From: Clostridiaceae bacterium
GTDB taxonomy: Bacteria; Bacillota; Clostridia; Oscillospirales; Acutalibacteraceae
Assembly (NCBI GenBank): GCA_016281115.1
Contig: JAEEHZ010000097.1
Span: 1-5,581 of the forward strand
Direction of reading: 5' to 3'
Length of the DNA: 5,581 bases
The notes under the pieces were generated by a model. That model was not told the DNA's origin. It saw only the letters and a program-made list of their open reading frames with translations, and ran no database searches. Below are positions 1-5,415 of this stretch, piece after piece. Each line of letters opens with the position of its first letter. The stretch's first letter is position 1. The position numbers and the translations under genes were made by a program.

Positions 1-177
1 ATCGGGGGTGGTGTAGCCGTCGTCTATAATATTATTTTTAAGCGCATATTCTATTGCATATGGGTCGCTGTCGATTGCTGTTATGTTGTAACCGAGCCTT
101 TTTAACCCTTTGGCATAGCTTCCGCCTATAAGCCCCAATCCAACAATAAGTATATTGCTGTCACTTATCCATTCCAT
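1..177 (-). CDS. tyrA: Prephenate dehydrogenase, N-terminal part (runs off left edge)
   Basis: Only the first 59 residues are in the window. They form the opening of an NAD-binding Rossmann fold: a short lead (MEWISDSN), strand ILIVG, then the glycine-rich loop GLGLIGGS at residues 13-20, followed by SYAKGLKRLGY, which is typical of the TyrA family. The second strand ends in an acidic residue (AIDSD, D36), which in Rossmann folds favours NAD over NADP. The family oxidatively decarboxylates prephenate to 4-hydroxyphenylpyruvate, the tyrosine precursor; an arogenate-using enzyme cannot be excluded from this fragment. The ATG at 177-175 is chosen because an AGAGGT Shine-Dalgarno at 191-186 lies 9 nt upstream; an in-frame ATG at 183-181 is too close to that site. 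The gene overlaps the end of aroA by 17 bp, so the two are probably translationally coupled. The C-terminal catalytic domain and any ACT domain lie outside the window. Confidence 0.88.
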   Translation of the reverse strand, partial: MEWISDSNILIVGLGLIGGSYAKGLKRLGYNITAIDSDPYAIEYALKNNIIDDGYTTPD

Positions 178-1375
178 AAACATTTACCTCTATATTTAAT
201 CTCTTAAATTCTTCAAAAAAGTTTGGAAAGCTTTTGTTAACAGCCTCCGCGCCCTCAATAATTCCGCCTGTTACCGTGCTAAGCACAGCCATTGCCATAA
301 CTATACGGTGGTCGTTATGACCGTTTAAAGGCGCTTCGGGCGTTTTAAGCGTTGAGGGAAAAATTCTCATACTGTTCTCCCCTATTTCGCTTCTTATACC
401 GAATTTGAAAAGCTCCTCAGCCATTGCTGCGCATCGGTCGCTTTCTTTTATCTTCAAACGTTCTGTCCCCGTAAACACTGCTCCGTTTTGTACTGCTGCC
501 ACCGCCATACAAACAGGGCCCAGATCGGGGCAATGAGAAAGGTCAAGTGTGGGAGCTCCTTCATTCAACCGTCTGAAATAATCCATATACGCTTTGTCGC
601 CCTGTAAACTTTCCGGGTCAAGTCCGCTGACCGTAACATTTCCGCCCGCATAATTCAGAGCCTCAAAAAACGCGGCGTTAGAATAATCCCCCTCAACGGT
701 TATATCGGCAGAACGATATTTTTGCCTGCCGCAAATGTTTATTATATTGTTTTTCCTGACCGTGTTAACTCCGAAACGGTTCAGCACATCTATTGTTATA
801 TCTATATACGGCACGCTTTCCAAAGGCGGTAATATTTCTATTACACTGTCGCCGTCAAGTAAGGGCAGAACAAAAAGAAGTCCGCTTATAAACTGGCTGC
901 TTATATTGCCCGGTATGCTGTAATGACCAAATTTAAGCTTTCCGTTTATCATAATCGCGTTATCTGACCTTATATATTCAACACCGTTTTGTTTACACAA
1001 ATCCTCATATACGGAAAGCGGTCTTGACAGAAGAATCTTGCTCCCCGTAAATGTCGTCTTTTTGCCCGATAACATTGCAAGCGGCATCAAAAACCGCAGT
1101 GTGCTTCCGCACTCTCTGCAATCAAGCGTTGCCTCTGTAATGTTTTCAGTGTGTATACCGCGTACAGTGCAAGTGTCTCCGATGTGAGATATTTGGGCAC
1201 CCAGGGCTTTCAGACAATCAATTGTCGCAAGCATATCTTGCGAGCGTGAAACGCCTTTTATAATGCTTGTCCCATTTGCAAGCGCCGCGCAAATAAGCGC
1301 GCGGTGAGCAAAACTCTTTGACGGCGGCGCAAAAACGGTACCCAAGGCTGATGACGGTCCAATTTTAACATTCAT
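161..1375 (-). CDS. aroA: 3-phosphoshikimate 1-carboxyvinyltransferase (EPSP synthase)
   Basis: This cytosolic enzyme transfers the enolpyruvyl group of PEP to shikimate 3-phosphate, the sixth shikimate-pathway step. The 404-residue protein is slightly shorter than the E. coli enzyme (427). Conserved sites are visible in order: PPSKSFAHR (K20, S21, R25), CGSTLRF at residues 89-95 (the PEP-site loop), SRP (117-119), SSQF (S159-S160-Q161, shikimate phosphate binding), PDLGP with the catalytic Asp D284, KESDR with E311 and R314, NDHR with R357, and NKSFP with K381. All the key catalytic positions of the family are therefore present. The PEP-site loop differs from the NAGTAMRP of E. coli-type enzymes: S replaces T, T replaces A, and F stands where Pro is expected. 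The ATG overlaps the aroQ stop as ATGA, with GGGTGA about 6 nt upstream. The 3' end overlaps tyrA by 17 bp. Confidence 0.97.
   Translation of the reverse strand: MNVKIGPSSALGTVFAPPSKSFAHRALICAALANGTSIIKGVSRSQDMLATIDCLKALGAQISHIGDTCTVRGIHTENITEATLDCRECGSTLRFLMPLAMLSGKKTTFTGSKILLSRPLSVYEDLCKQNGVEYIRSDNAIMINGKLKFGHYSIPGNISSQFISGLLFVLPLLDGDSVIEILPPLESVPYIDITIDVLNRFGVNTVRKNNIINICGRQKYRSADITVEGDYSNAAFFEALNYAGGNVTVSGLDPESLQGDKAYMDYFRRLNEGAPTLDLSHCPDLGPVCMAVAAVQNGAVFTGTERLKIKESDRCAAMAEELFKFGIRSEIGENSMRIFPSTLKTPEAPLNGHNDHRIVMAMAVLSTVTGGIIEGAEAVNKSFPNFFEEFKRLNIEVNVYGMDK
186..191 (-). promoter_or_regulatory. Ribosome binding site of tyrA, inside aroA
   Basis: The minus strand reads AGAGGT here, within the last codons of aroA. 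From the GAGG core the spacing to the ATG at 177-175 is 9 nt, whereas the ATG at 183-181 would be only about 2 nt away. This decides the tyrA start and implies that tyrA initiation occurs while ribosomes are finishing aroA. Confidence 0.6.
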
Positions 1376-1809
1376 TTACGTTCACCCGTATCCATTAAAT
1401 AGTCGATAGCCTCTAAATAGCCGTTTGTACCGTGTCCCATTATGGTTTTTTCACAGGCAGGGCGCACATAGCTTATCTGCCTGAATTCTTCTCTTTTTGT
1501 CACATCTGAAATGTGCACTTCTATTGTCGGTATTCCGACAGATTTCAGCGCATCATATAAGGCGATGCTTGTGTGAGTATACGCCGCCGGATTTATAACG
1601 ATACCATCAAATTTGCCGTATGCCTGTTGAATTTTGTCTACAAGGTCACCTTCGTGGTTTGACTGAAATATTTCGCAATAAAAGCCCTTTTCAAATGAGT
1701 ATTCGGATATTTTATCACACAGCATGGAATATGTTTCCCTGCCGTAAATCTCGGGTTCTCTTATGCCGAGCATATTCAAATTGGGACCGTTAATTATAAG
1801 TATTTTCAT
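1372..1809 (-). CDS. aroQ: 3-dehydroquinate dehydratase, type II
   Basis: Type II dehydroquinases are small dodecameric cytosolic enzymes that dehydrate 3-dehydroquinate to 3-dehydroshikimate. From the chosen start the protein is 145 residues, the normal family length. Signature segments: NGPNLNMLGIREPEIYG (N10, R17 and Y22, the lid arginine and catalytic tyrosine), QSNHEG (49-54), NPAAYTHTS (73-81, N73), EVHIS with H99, and KREEFR with R110. The active site appears complete. The reading frame stays open upstream to an ATG at 1851, but the extra 14 residues (starting MIRYIYLCRR) are unlike the family and would lie inside the aroE C-terminus. The ATG at 1809-1807 gives the canonical MKILIINGPN opening. 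It lies one base after the aroE stop codon (TAA, T, ATG), so reinitiation by terminating ribosomes is likely. Its stop overlaps the aroA start by 4 nt (ATGA). Confidence 0.96.
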   Translation of the reverse strand: MKILIINGPNLNMLGIREPEIYGRETYSMLCDKISEYSFEKGFYCEIFQSNHEGDLVDKIQQAYGKFDGIVINPAAYTHTSIALYDALKSVGIPTIEVHISDVTKREEFRQISYVRPACEKTIMGHGTNGYLEAIDYLMDTGERK

Positions 1810-1810
1810 A

Positions 1811-2866
1811 TTATTGTTCATCCTTCTGCAAAGATAAATATATCTTATCAAATATGTTGCCGGAACCTGAGATTATGTCAGACGCATTGTATATTACTCC
1901 GTTCAGTGAAAGATACAGTTCTTCCCGTTCAGATAACGACTTATCTTCACACAGAATAAGGGTGTGATTTTGCATAGCGGCGTACATAAACTGTTCGCTT
2001 GTATTGTTACAACCTAACTCAATGCAGTTCATATTGTATTTGCCGCAAAATACACGTTTAAGCTCTGTTTGCATACTACCGTTTACACTGTAAAATACAA
2101 GATTTCTTTTCTCAGAGAGAATTTCCGTGTATAGTTTATCTATGAGCGCGTCGTCATAGCTTTTGCCCGTAAATATTCTTGCAGCAAGCACTGCCTGCGC
2201 CACAAGCATATACAAACCGCCTGCGGCTTTTATGCCAAGACTTTTGGCTTTTGTAACAAGCATTGTGGAAAGCGGGTTAAACACGGCGTCTGCAACACCC
2301 GAAAGTTTTATGAACGCAGTTAAGTCGATAGGCATATCAAAGCAGTTCGGGTACATTCCGCAGGGAGTTGTATTTATTATATAATCGGCATCACAATGGT
2401 GTTTTACAGCCTGCTCATAGGTAACGCTTTCGTCCGACTGTGTTCGGCTTACCTTTATGATATCTTTTGCGCCTAAGCTTTCGGCAACACAATATGCGGT
2501 TTTGCTTGTTCCGCCCGTACCGAGTATCAATACCTTGCTGTCCTGCAAATTTAAACCAAGCCTTTTAATTAATGCGGTCATTCCGCCAAAATCCGTGTTG
2601 TAACCGTATAGTTCACCGTTTTTATTGACAATGGTATTAACGGCGCCTATTCTTTCGGCAATTTCATCCAAATTATAGAGATAAGGTACTACGTCACATT
2701 TATAAGGTATCGTAACATTAATTCCTTTAAAATCTTTTTTTGCCATAAAATGGGCGAAAGCGTTTTCATCAAGCTCAGTCAGCTCATAATTGTAGCTGTC
2801 AATTCTCTTGTGAATATCTTTGGAAAAGCTGTGCCCCAAACGTTTGGCGATCAAACCGTATTCCAT
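1811..2866 (-). CDS. aroE: Shikimate dehydrogenase with a C-terminal degenerate shikimate-kinase-like domain
   Basis: AroE reduces 3-dehydroshikimate to shikimate using NADPH. The protein has 351 residues, whereas plain AroE proteins are about 270-290. Residues 1-250 form a complete enzyme: shikimate-binding S13/S15 in GHSFSKDIH, NVTIPYK with catalytic K56, GAVNT (N77), NTDFGG with catalytic D92, the nucleotide loop GTGGTSKTA (116-124), VSRT (139-142), which binds the NADPH phosphate, NTTPCGM (165-171) and MLVAQA with Q224. Residues about 254-351 are extra. By eye they align with the start of shikimate kinase, but the P-loop reads NGSMQTE, the FxDxD motif reads IELG, and the GGG and lid segments are missing (see the separate entry). 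The ATG at 2866 has GAGGTGAT 6 nt upstream, overlapping the aroC stop; the gap to aroC is 7 bp. The dehydrogenase call is firm; the nature of the tail is inferred. Confidence 0.96.
   Translation of the reverse strand: MEYGLIAKRLGHSFSKDIHKRIDSYNYELTELDENAFAHFMAKKDFKGINVTIPYKCDVVPYLYNLDEIAERIGAVNTIVNKNGELYGYNTDFGGMTALIKRLGLNLQDSKVLILGTGGTSKTAYCVAESLGAKDIIKVSRTQSDESVTYEQAVKHHCDADYIINTTPCGMYPNCFDMPIDLTAFIKLSGVADAVFNPLSTMLVTKAKSLGIKAAGGLYMLVAQAVLAARIFTGKSYDDALIDKLYTEILSEKRNLVFYSVNGSMQTELKRVFCGKYNMNCIELGCNNTSEQFMYAAMQNHTLILCEDKSLSEREELYLSLNGVIYNASDIISGSGNIFDKIYLSLQKDEQ
1814..2104 (-). other. Vestigial shikimate-kinase-like domain at the AroE C-terminus (residues 255-351)
   Basis: The segment begins RNLVFYSVNGSMQTELK, which lines up position by position with the kinase opening of the form NIVLIGxxGSGKSTxGK. 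The Walker A lysine is replaced by Q266 and the following S/T by T267/E268. The next strand, MNCIELG (279-285), matches MxFIDLD, with Glu and Gly in place of the shikimate- and Mg-binding aspartates. About 20 residues on, TLILCEDK (302-309) sits where the kinase has VIATGGG, and EELYLSLNGVIYNAS (315-329) resembles the helix and strand that follow it (LKENGxVIYLxAS). The arginine-containing FRxxE segment and the ATP lid are absent, so the domain is roughly 97 residues against about 165-175 for an intact kinase. It stays in frame with no stop codon. Catalysis is not expected. The homology is judged by eye only. Confidence 0.6.
1821..1827 (-). promoter_or_regulatory. Shine-Dalgarno for aroQ with long spacing
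   Basis: AGAAGGA on the minus strand, within the last codons of aroE. The distance from its last G to the ATG at 1809-1807 is 12 nt, longer than optimal. An ATG at 1821-1819 (in frame) abuts this site and so cannot use it. The weak spacing plus the one-base gap after the aroE stop suggests aroQ depends mainly on reinitiation. Confidence 0.4.
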
Positions 2867-2872
2867 ATGTGT

Positions 2873-2880
2873 ATCACCTC
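2873..2880 (-). promoter_or_regulatory. Ribosome binding site of aroE overlapping the aroC stop
   Basis: GAGGTGAT on the minus strand, 6 nt before the aroE ATG. It contains the aroC stop codon TGA (2876-2874), so ribosomes finishing aroC pass directly over the aroE initiation region. Confidence 0.7.
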
Positions 2881-3965
2881 AAATAATCCGTGCCGAATCT
2901 GCCCAAAAGCATATCACACATCACAATTGCGGCGACGCTGTCAACAACCACACGGGCTCTGTGTATAACTGCGGGATCATGCCGTCCCTGTATTGTAAGC
3001 TCGGTTTCTTTTGCATTTTCAAAATTGACCGTGTTTTGCTTTTTGTATATTGAAGGTGTGGGCTTTACGGCACAACTGAATATTATCGGCATACCGTTTG
3101 TTATTCCGCCGTTTATGCCGCCGTTGTTATTCGTTTTTGTTGATATATGCCCTTCTTCATCGATATAAAATTCGTCATTATATTCACTGCCAAGGCTTGC
3201 AGACATATCATATGCATTACCGAACCAAACGCCCTTGATTGCAGGTATTGCAAAAAGTGCGTGCGACAATGCTCCTTCAACAGTATCGAAAAACGGCTCT
3301 CCTACGCCTGCGGGAACACCTATTATTGCGGTTTCGAGTATACCCCCGATGCTGTCGCCGGACCTTGCAACTGATTTAATTCTTTCTTTCATAATATTGG
3401 CAATTTTATCGTTGATAACGGAAAATTGCTTCTCATTTAACATATCAATATCATTTCGGTAATCATCGAAACCGATGTCTTCAATATCGCCTAATCTTTT
3501 TATATGTGTGCCTATATATATTCCCTTATTTTTGAGAGCAGTTGCGGCAATAGCTCCTGCCGCCACCAAAGCCGCGGTTATTCTTCCGCTGAAATGCCCT
3601 CCTCCGCGGTAGTCCTGAAAACCGTGATATTTAACATTTGCGGTATAATCCGCGTGACCGGGACGGGCAATACTTCTAATATCCGAATAGTCTTTAGATT
3701 TTATATCTTGATTCTTTATAACTATACATATCGGCGTACCCGTCGTTTTCCCGTCAAAAACACCGCTTAATATTTCAAAATCATCATCTTCACAGCGAGA
3801 TGTACTTATGCCGCCCACGGGCGCTCTGAGCTTTAACTGATGCTTAATATACTCATTATCTATTTCAATCCCCGGCGCCATACCGTCAAGCACCGCGCCT
3901 ACGGCAGCTCCGTGACTCTCGCCGAATACGGTAACAGAAACATTTGTTCCGAAAGTATTTTTCAA
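2874..3965 (-). CDS. aroC: Chorismate synthase (TTG start)
   Basis: This FMN-dependent enzyme performs the 1,4-anti-elimination of phosphate from EPSP to give chorismate, the last common step. The 363-residue length is normal. Visible motifs: FGESHG with H18, ILSGVFDGKTTGTPI (65-79), ARPGHADYT with R101 and the second catalytic histidine H104, DYRGGGHFSGR (118-128), which binds FMN, VAAGAIAATAL, and GRHDP (R328) near the C-terminus. The segment after K45 (RAPVGG) and the HFSGR form, in place of the RSSARET form of E. coli-type enzymes, match a clostridial subgroup as I recall it. The start is TTG at 3965-3963: no ATG lies nearby, the family N-terminus (short lead, then FG and TVFGESHG) needs this start, and GGAGGTGA sits 6 nt upstream. 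The start overlaps the aroB stop by 4 nt (TTGA). No flavin reductase domain is fused, so reduced FMN must come from elsewhere in the cell. Confidence 0.97.
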   Translation of the reverse strand: MKNTFGTNVSVTVFGESHGAAVGAVLDGMAPGIEIDNEYIKHQLKLRAPVGGISTSRCEDDDFEILSGVFDGKTTGTPICIVIKNQDIKSKDYSDIRSIARPGHADYTANVKYHGFQDYRGGGHFSGRITAALVAAGAIAATALKNKGIYIGTHIKRLGDIEDIGFDDYRNDIDMLNEKQFSVINDKIANIMKERIKSVARSGDSIGGILETAIIGVPAGVGEPFFDTVEGALSHALFAIPAIKGVWFGNAYDMSASLGSEYNDEFYIDEEGHISTKTNNNGGINGGITNGMPIIFSCAVKPTPSIYKKQNTVNFENAKETELTIQGRHDPAVIHRARVVVDSVAAIVMCDMLLGRFGTDYLR

Positions 3966-4987
3966 TTTGAGTCACCTCCGTGTGATAAATCATATATCCG
4001 TCTTTTAAGCTCATCAAAACTTATTTGCACAAATTTAAAGCTCCCTATTTCTTCACAAACGACTGCTGTTACAGACGAGCCTTGCGACTTTTTATCATGT
4101 ACGGCAGCTTCAAAAACTTTTTCCGTATCAAATCTTATATCCACATTAACACCGAGCTTTTTAAGGGCTGATTTCAGTCTTTCTTTTACATTATCGGAAC
4201 ACATACCAAGCATACCTATTCCGACACACTCGCCGTGATACATACCTTCAACGCTTTTCACGCTTTCTATTCCGTGACCTATTGTATGTCCGAAATTAAG
4301 CGCTTTTCTGAGTCCGCCTTCTTTTTCATCCTGAGATACCACATTTGCCTTTATTTTGAGCGCTTTTTCTATAATTTCATCAATTCTGCTGTACGGATTA
4401 TCATTTTCAAATATCTCAAACAACTCTTTATCAAAAGTTGCCGCCATTTTAAGCGCCTCACACAAGCCGTTTGATATCTGTCTTTTCGACAAAGTTTTTA
4501 AAACATCTGGATCAATTATTACTTTCTTCGGCTGATAAAACGTGCCTACGATATTTTTAACGCCGTTAAAATTTACGGCTGTCTTTCCTCCTATTGAAGA
4601 ATCAACCTGAGACAATACGGTTGTGGGGATATTGTAAAAATCCACTCCGCGCATATAAACAGACGCCGCAAAGCCTGCAAGGTCACCTACTACGCCGCCG
4701 CCGACCGCAACAACACAGTCGCGCCTTGTAAAGCCCTTTTCAAGCATAGCAGTAAGAATTTCTTCTAGCGTAGAAATACTTTTGCTTTTTTCACCTTGCG
4801 GTACGGTGATAATATATGCTTCCCTGCACATATTCTTAATTGCCATGCTATACTCCGCGGGTACCCCATCGTCTGTTATAACGGCTACTTTTCTGTCAAA
4901 ATCAAACATTTCATTGCAGCTTTTAAGTAAGCCTCTGCCGACAACAACGTCATATGAATCGTTGCCTAAGTTTACGGGTATGATCAT
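3962..4987 (-). CDS. aroB: 3-dehydroquinate synthase
   Basis: AroB converts DAHP to 3-dehydroquinate, the second step of the pathway, using NAD and a divalent metal. The 341-residue protein is of usual length. Sequence signs: PQGEKSKS (63-70), the NAD loop GGGVVGDLAGF (96-106), PTTVLSQVDSSIGGKTAVN (121-139, with D129 and K135), KNIVGTFYQP (144-153), and the metal ligands E177 (NGLCEALK), H234 (NFGHTIGH) and H251 (YHGE). Substrate-site residues K180, R227, N231 and H238 are also in place. The ATG overlaps the chorismate mutase stop as ATGA, with AAGGA 9 nt upstream. The end overlaps aroC by 4 nt. Related 2-deoxy-scyllo-inosose synthases and iron-containing alcohol dehydrogenases share the fold, but the motif set and operon context point to AroB. 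Confidence 0.97.
   Translation of the reverse strand: MIIPVNLGNDSYDVVVGRGLLKSCNEMFDFDRKVAVITDDGVPAEYSMAIKNMCREAYIITVPQGEKSKSISTLEEILTAMLEKGFTRRDCVVAVGGGVVGDLAGFAASVYMRGVDFYNIPTTVLSQVDSSIGGKTAVNFNGVKNIVGTFYQPKKVIIDPDVLKTLSKRQISNGLCEALKMAATFDKELFEIFENDNPYSRIDEIIEKALKIKANVVSQDEKEGGLRKALNFGHTIGHGIESVKSVEGMYHGECVGIGMLGMCSDNVKERLKSALKKLGVNVDIRFDTEKVFEAAVHDKKSQGSSVTAVVCEEIGSFKFVQISFDELKRRIYDLSHGGDSN
3972..3979 (-). promoter_or_regulatory. Strong ribosome binding site for the aroC TTG start
   Basis: GGAGGTGA on the minus strand is a near-perfect anti-16S complement, 6 nt from the TTG at 3965-3963 and lying inside the 3' end of aroB. It settles the non-ATG start and may compensate for the weaker codon. 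Confidence 0.75.
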
Positions 4988-5280
4988 ATTTTTTCATCCT
5001 TGCTTTTATTATCTTCAATAATCATTTTTTGGTATTCTTTCGATATTTCCATCACGCTTAATATAAAAGAATTGTAGTATTCTTTTATATTCTCATCACT
5101 TATATATGCGCTGTTTTTTTCTATAACATTTTGTTCTCTTTGTGCGTCTAACACAGGAATATTGTTGCTTATTTTGTACTGTGCGACCTTCCTTACAAAG
5201 CTCATTCTTTTCTCAAAAAGCTCTGCCATTTGTTTATCTATGCTGTTGATATCCGACCTGATATTATCTAACTCTGTCAT
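4984..5280 (-). CDS. Chorismate mutase, AroQ class, free-standing
   Basis: This 98-residue all-helical protein catalyses the Claisen rearrangement of chorismate to prephenate. The E. coli-type active-site set is traceable with a constant offset: R8 (in LDNIRSDI), R25 (FEKRMSFV), K36 (AQYKI), D45, R48 and E49 (VLDAQRE), and S80/Q84 in the last helix (SKEYQ). These correspond to R11, R28, K39, D48, R51, E52, S84 and Q88 of the mutase domain of E. coli PheA. No prephenate dehydratase, dehydrogenase, DAHP synthase or ACT domain is attached, and no signal peptide is seen, so it is a cytosolic monofunctional enzyme that probably works as an intertwined dimer. It is the first gene of the operon; the stop overlaps aroB by 4 nt. 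A GGGG element (5292-5289) lies 8 nt before the ATG and is only a moderate ribosome binding site. Confidence 0.9.
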   Translation of the reverse strand: MTELDNIRSDINSIDKQMAELFEKRMSFVRKVAQYKISNNIPVLDAQREQNVIEKNSAYISDENIKEYYNSFILSVMEISKEYQKMIIEDNKSKDEKI

Positions 5281-5301
5281 TACAAAAACCCCATAATCGC
5301 A

Positions 5302-5342
5302 ATTATATATATTATATTAACATTTTAAAGCGCAAAAATCAA
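5302..5342 (-). promoter_or_regulatory. Candidate sigma-A-type promoter of the aromatic operon
   Basis: The only intergenic space before the operon is about 90 bp and very AT-rich. On the minus strand, TTGATT (5342-5337) is followed after 17 nt by TAATAT (5319-5314). Two perfect TATAAT hexamers also occur, at 5316-5311 and 5307-5302, but neither has a good -35 at 16-18 nt. Transcription probably starts about 15-35 nt before the chorismate mutase ATG. The short leader leaves no room for a T-box or an attenuator with a leader peptide. The exact hexamers are uncertain. Confidence 0.4.
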
Positions 5343-5371
5343 TCTCTTATCTAAATTTATGGCTTAGTTGC

Positions 5372-5411
5372 AAAAATAAAGCCAACAAGCTTTCAAAAAC
5401 TCGTTGACTTT
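5372..5411 (-). terminator. Intrinsic terminator of the upstream apbE-like gene
   Basis: On the minus strand, AAAGTCAACGAG (5411-5400) pairs with CTTGTTGGCTTT (5389-5378) to give a 12-bp stem with two G-U wobbles and a 10-nt loop, followed by A and then TTTTT (5376-5372). It begins 4 nt after the apbE stop codon. It separates that gene from the aromatic operon and supports a dedicated promoter downstream. Confidence 0.85.
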
Positions 5412-5415
5412 TCAA

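Noticed and set aside
178..183. Alternative tyrA ATG at 183-181
   Set aside because: It is only about 2 nt from the AGAGGT Shine-Dalgarno; the ATG at 177-175 has 9-nt spacing from the GAGG core.
1810..1851. Upstream in-frame extension of aroQ starting at 1851
   Set aside because: It adds 14 residues not found in type II dehydroquinases, sits inside the AroE tail, and the MKILIINGPN start at 1809 is canonical.
1811..2104. AroE tail as a frameshifted but otherwise intact aroK
   Set aside because: The kinase resemblance continues in a single frame on both sides of the altered P-loop, and there is no room before aroQ for the missing lid and C-terminal helices, so substitution and deletion fit better than a simple frameshift.
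2163..3770. Several shorter plus-strand open frames opposite aroE and aroC
   Set aside because: All are antisense to well-conserved genes, overlap one another in different frames and show low-complexity or cysteine-rich translations typical of shadow frames.
3840..4238. Plus-strand open frame of 132 codons, the longest on that strand
   Set aside because: It lies wholly opposite aroB and aroC, which have complete family motifs. Its translation resembles no family I know, and no dedicated gene spacing supports it.
5278..5297. Possible hairpin over the chorismate mutase start (ATTA ... TAAT)
   Set aside because: Only 4 A-T pairs around a long loop; too weak to be a regulatory structure.
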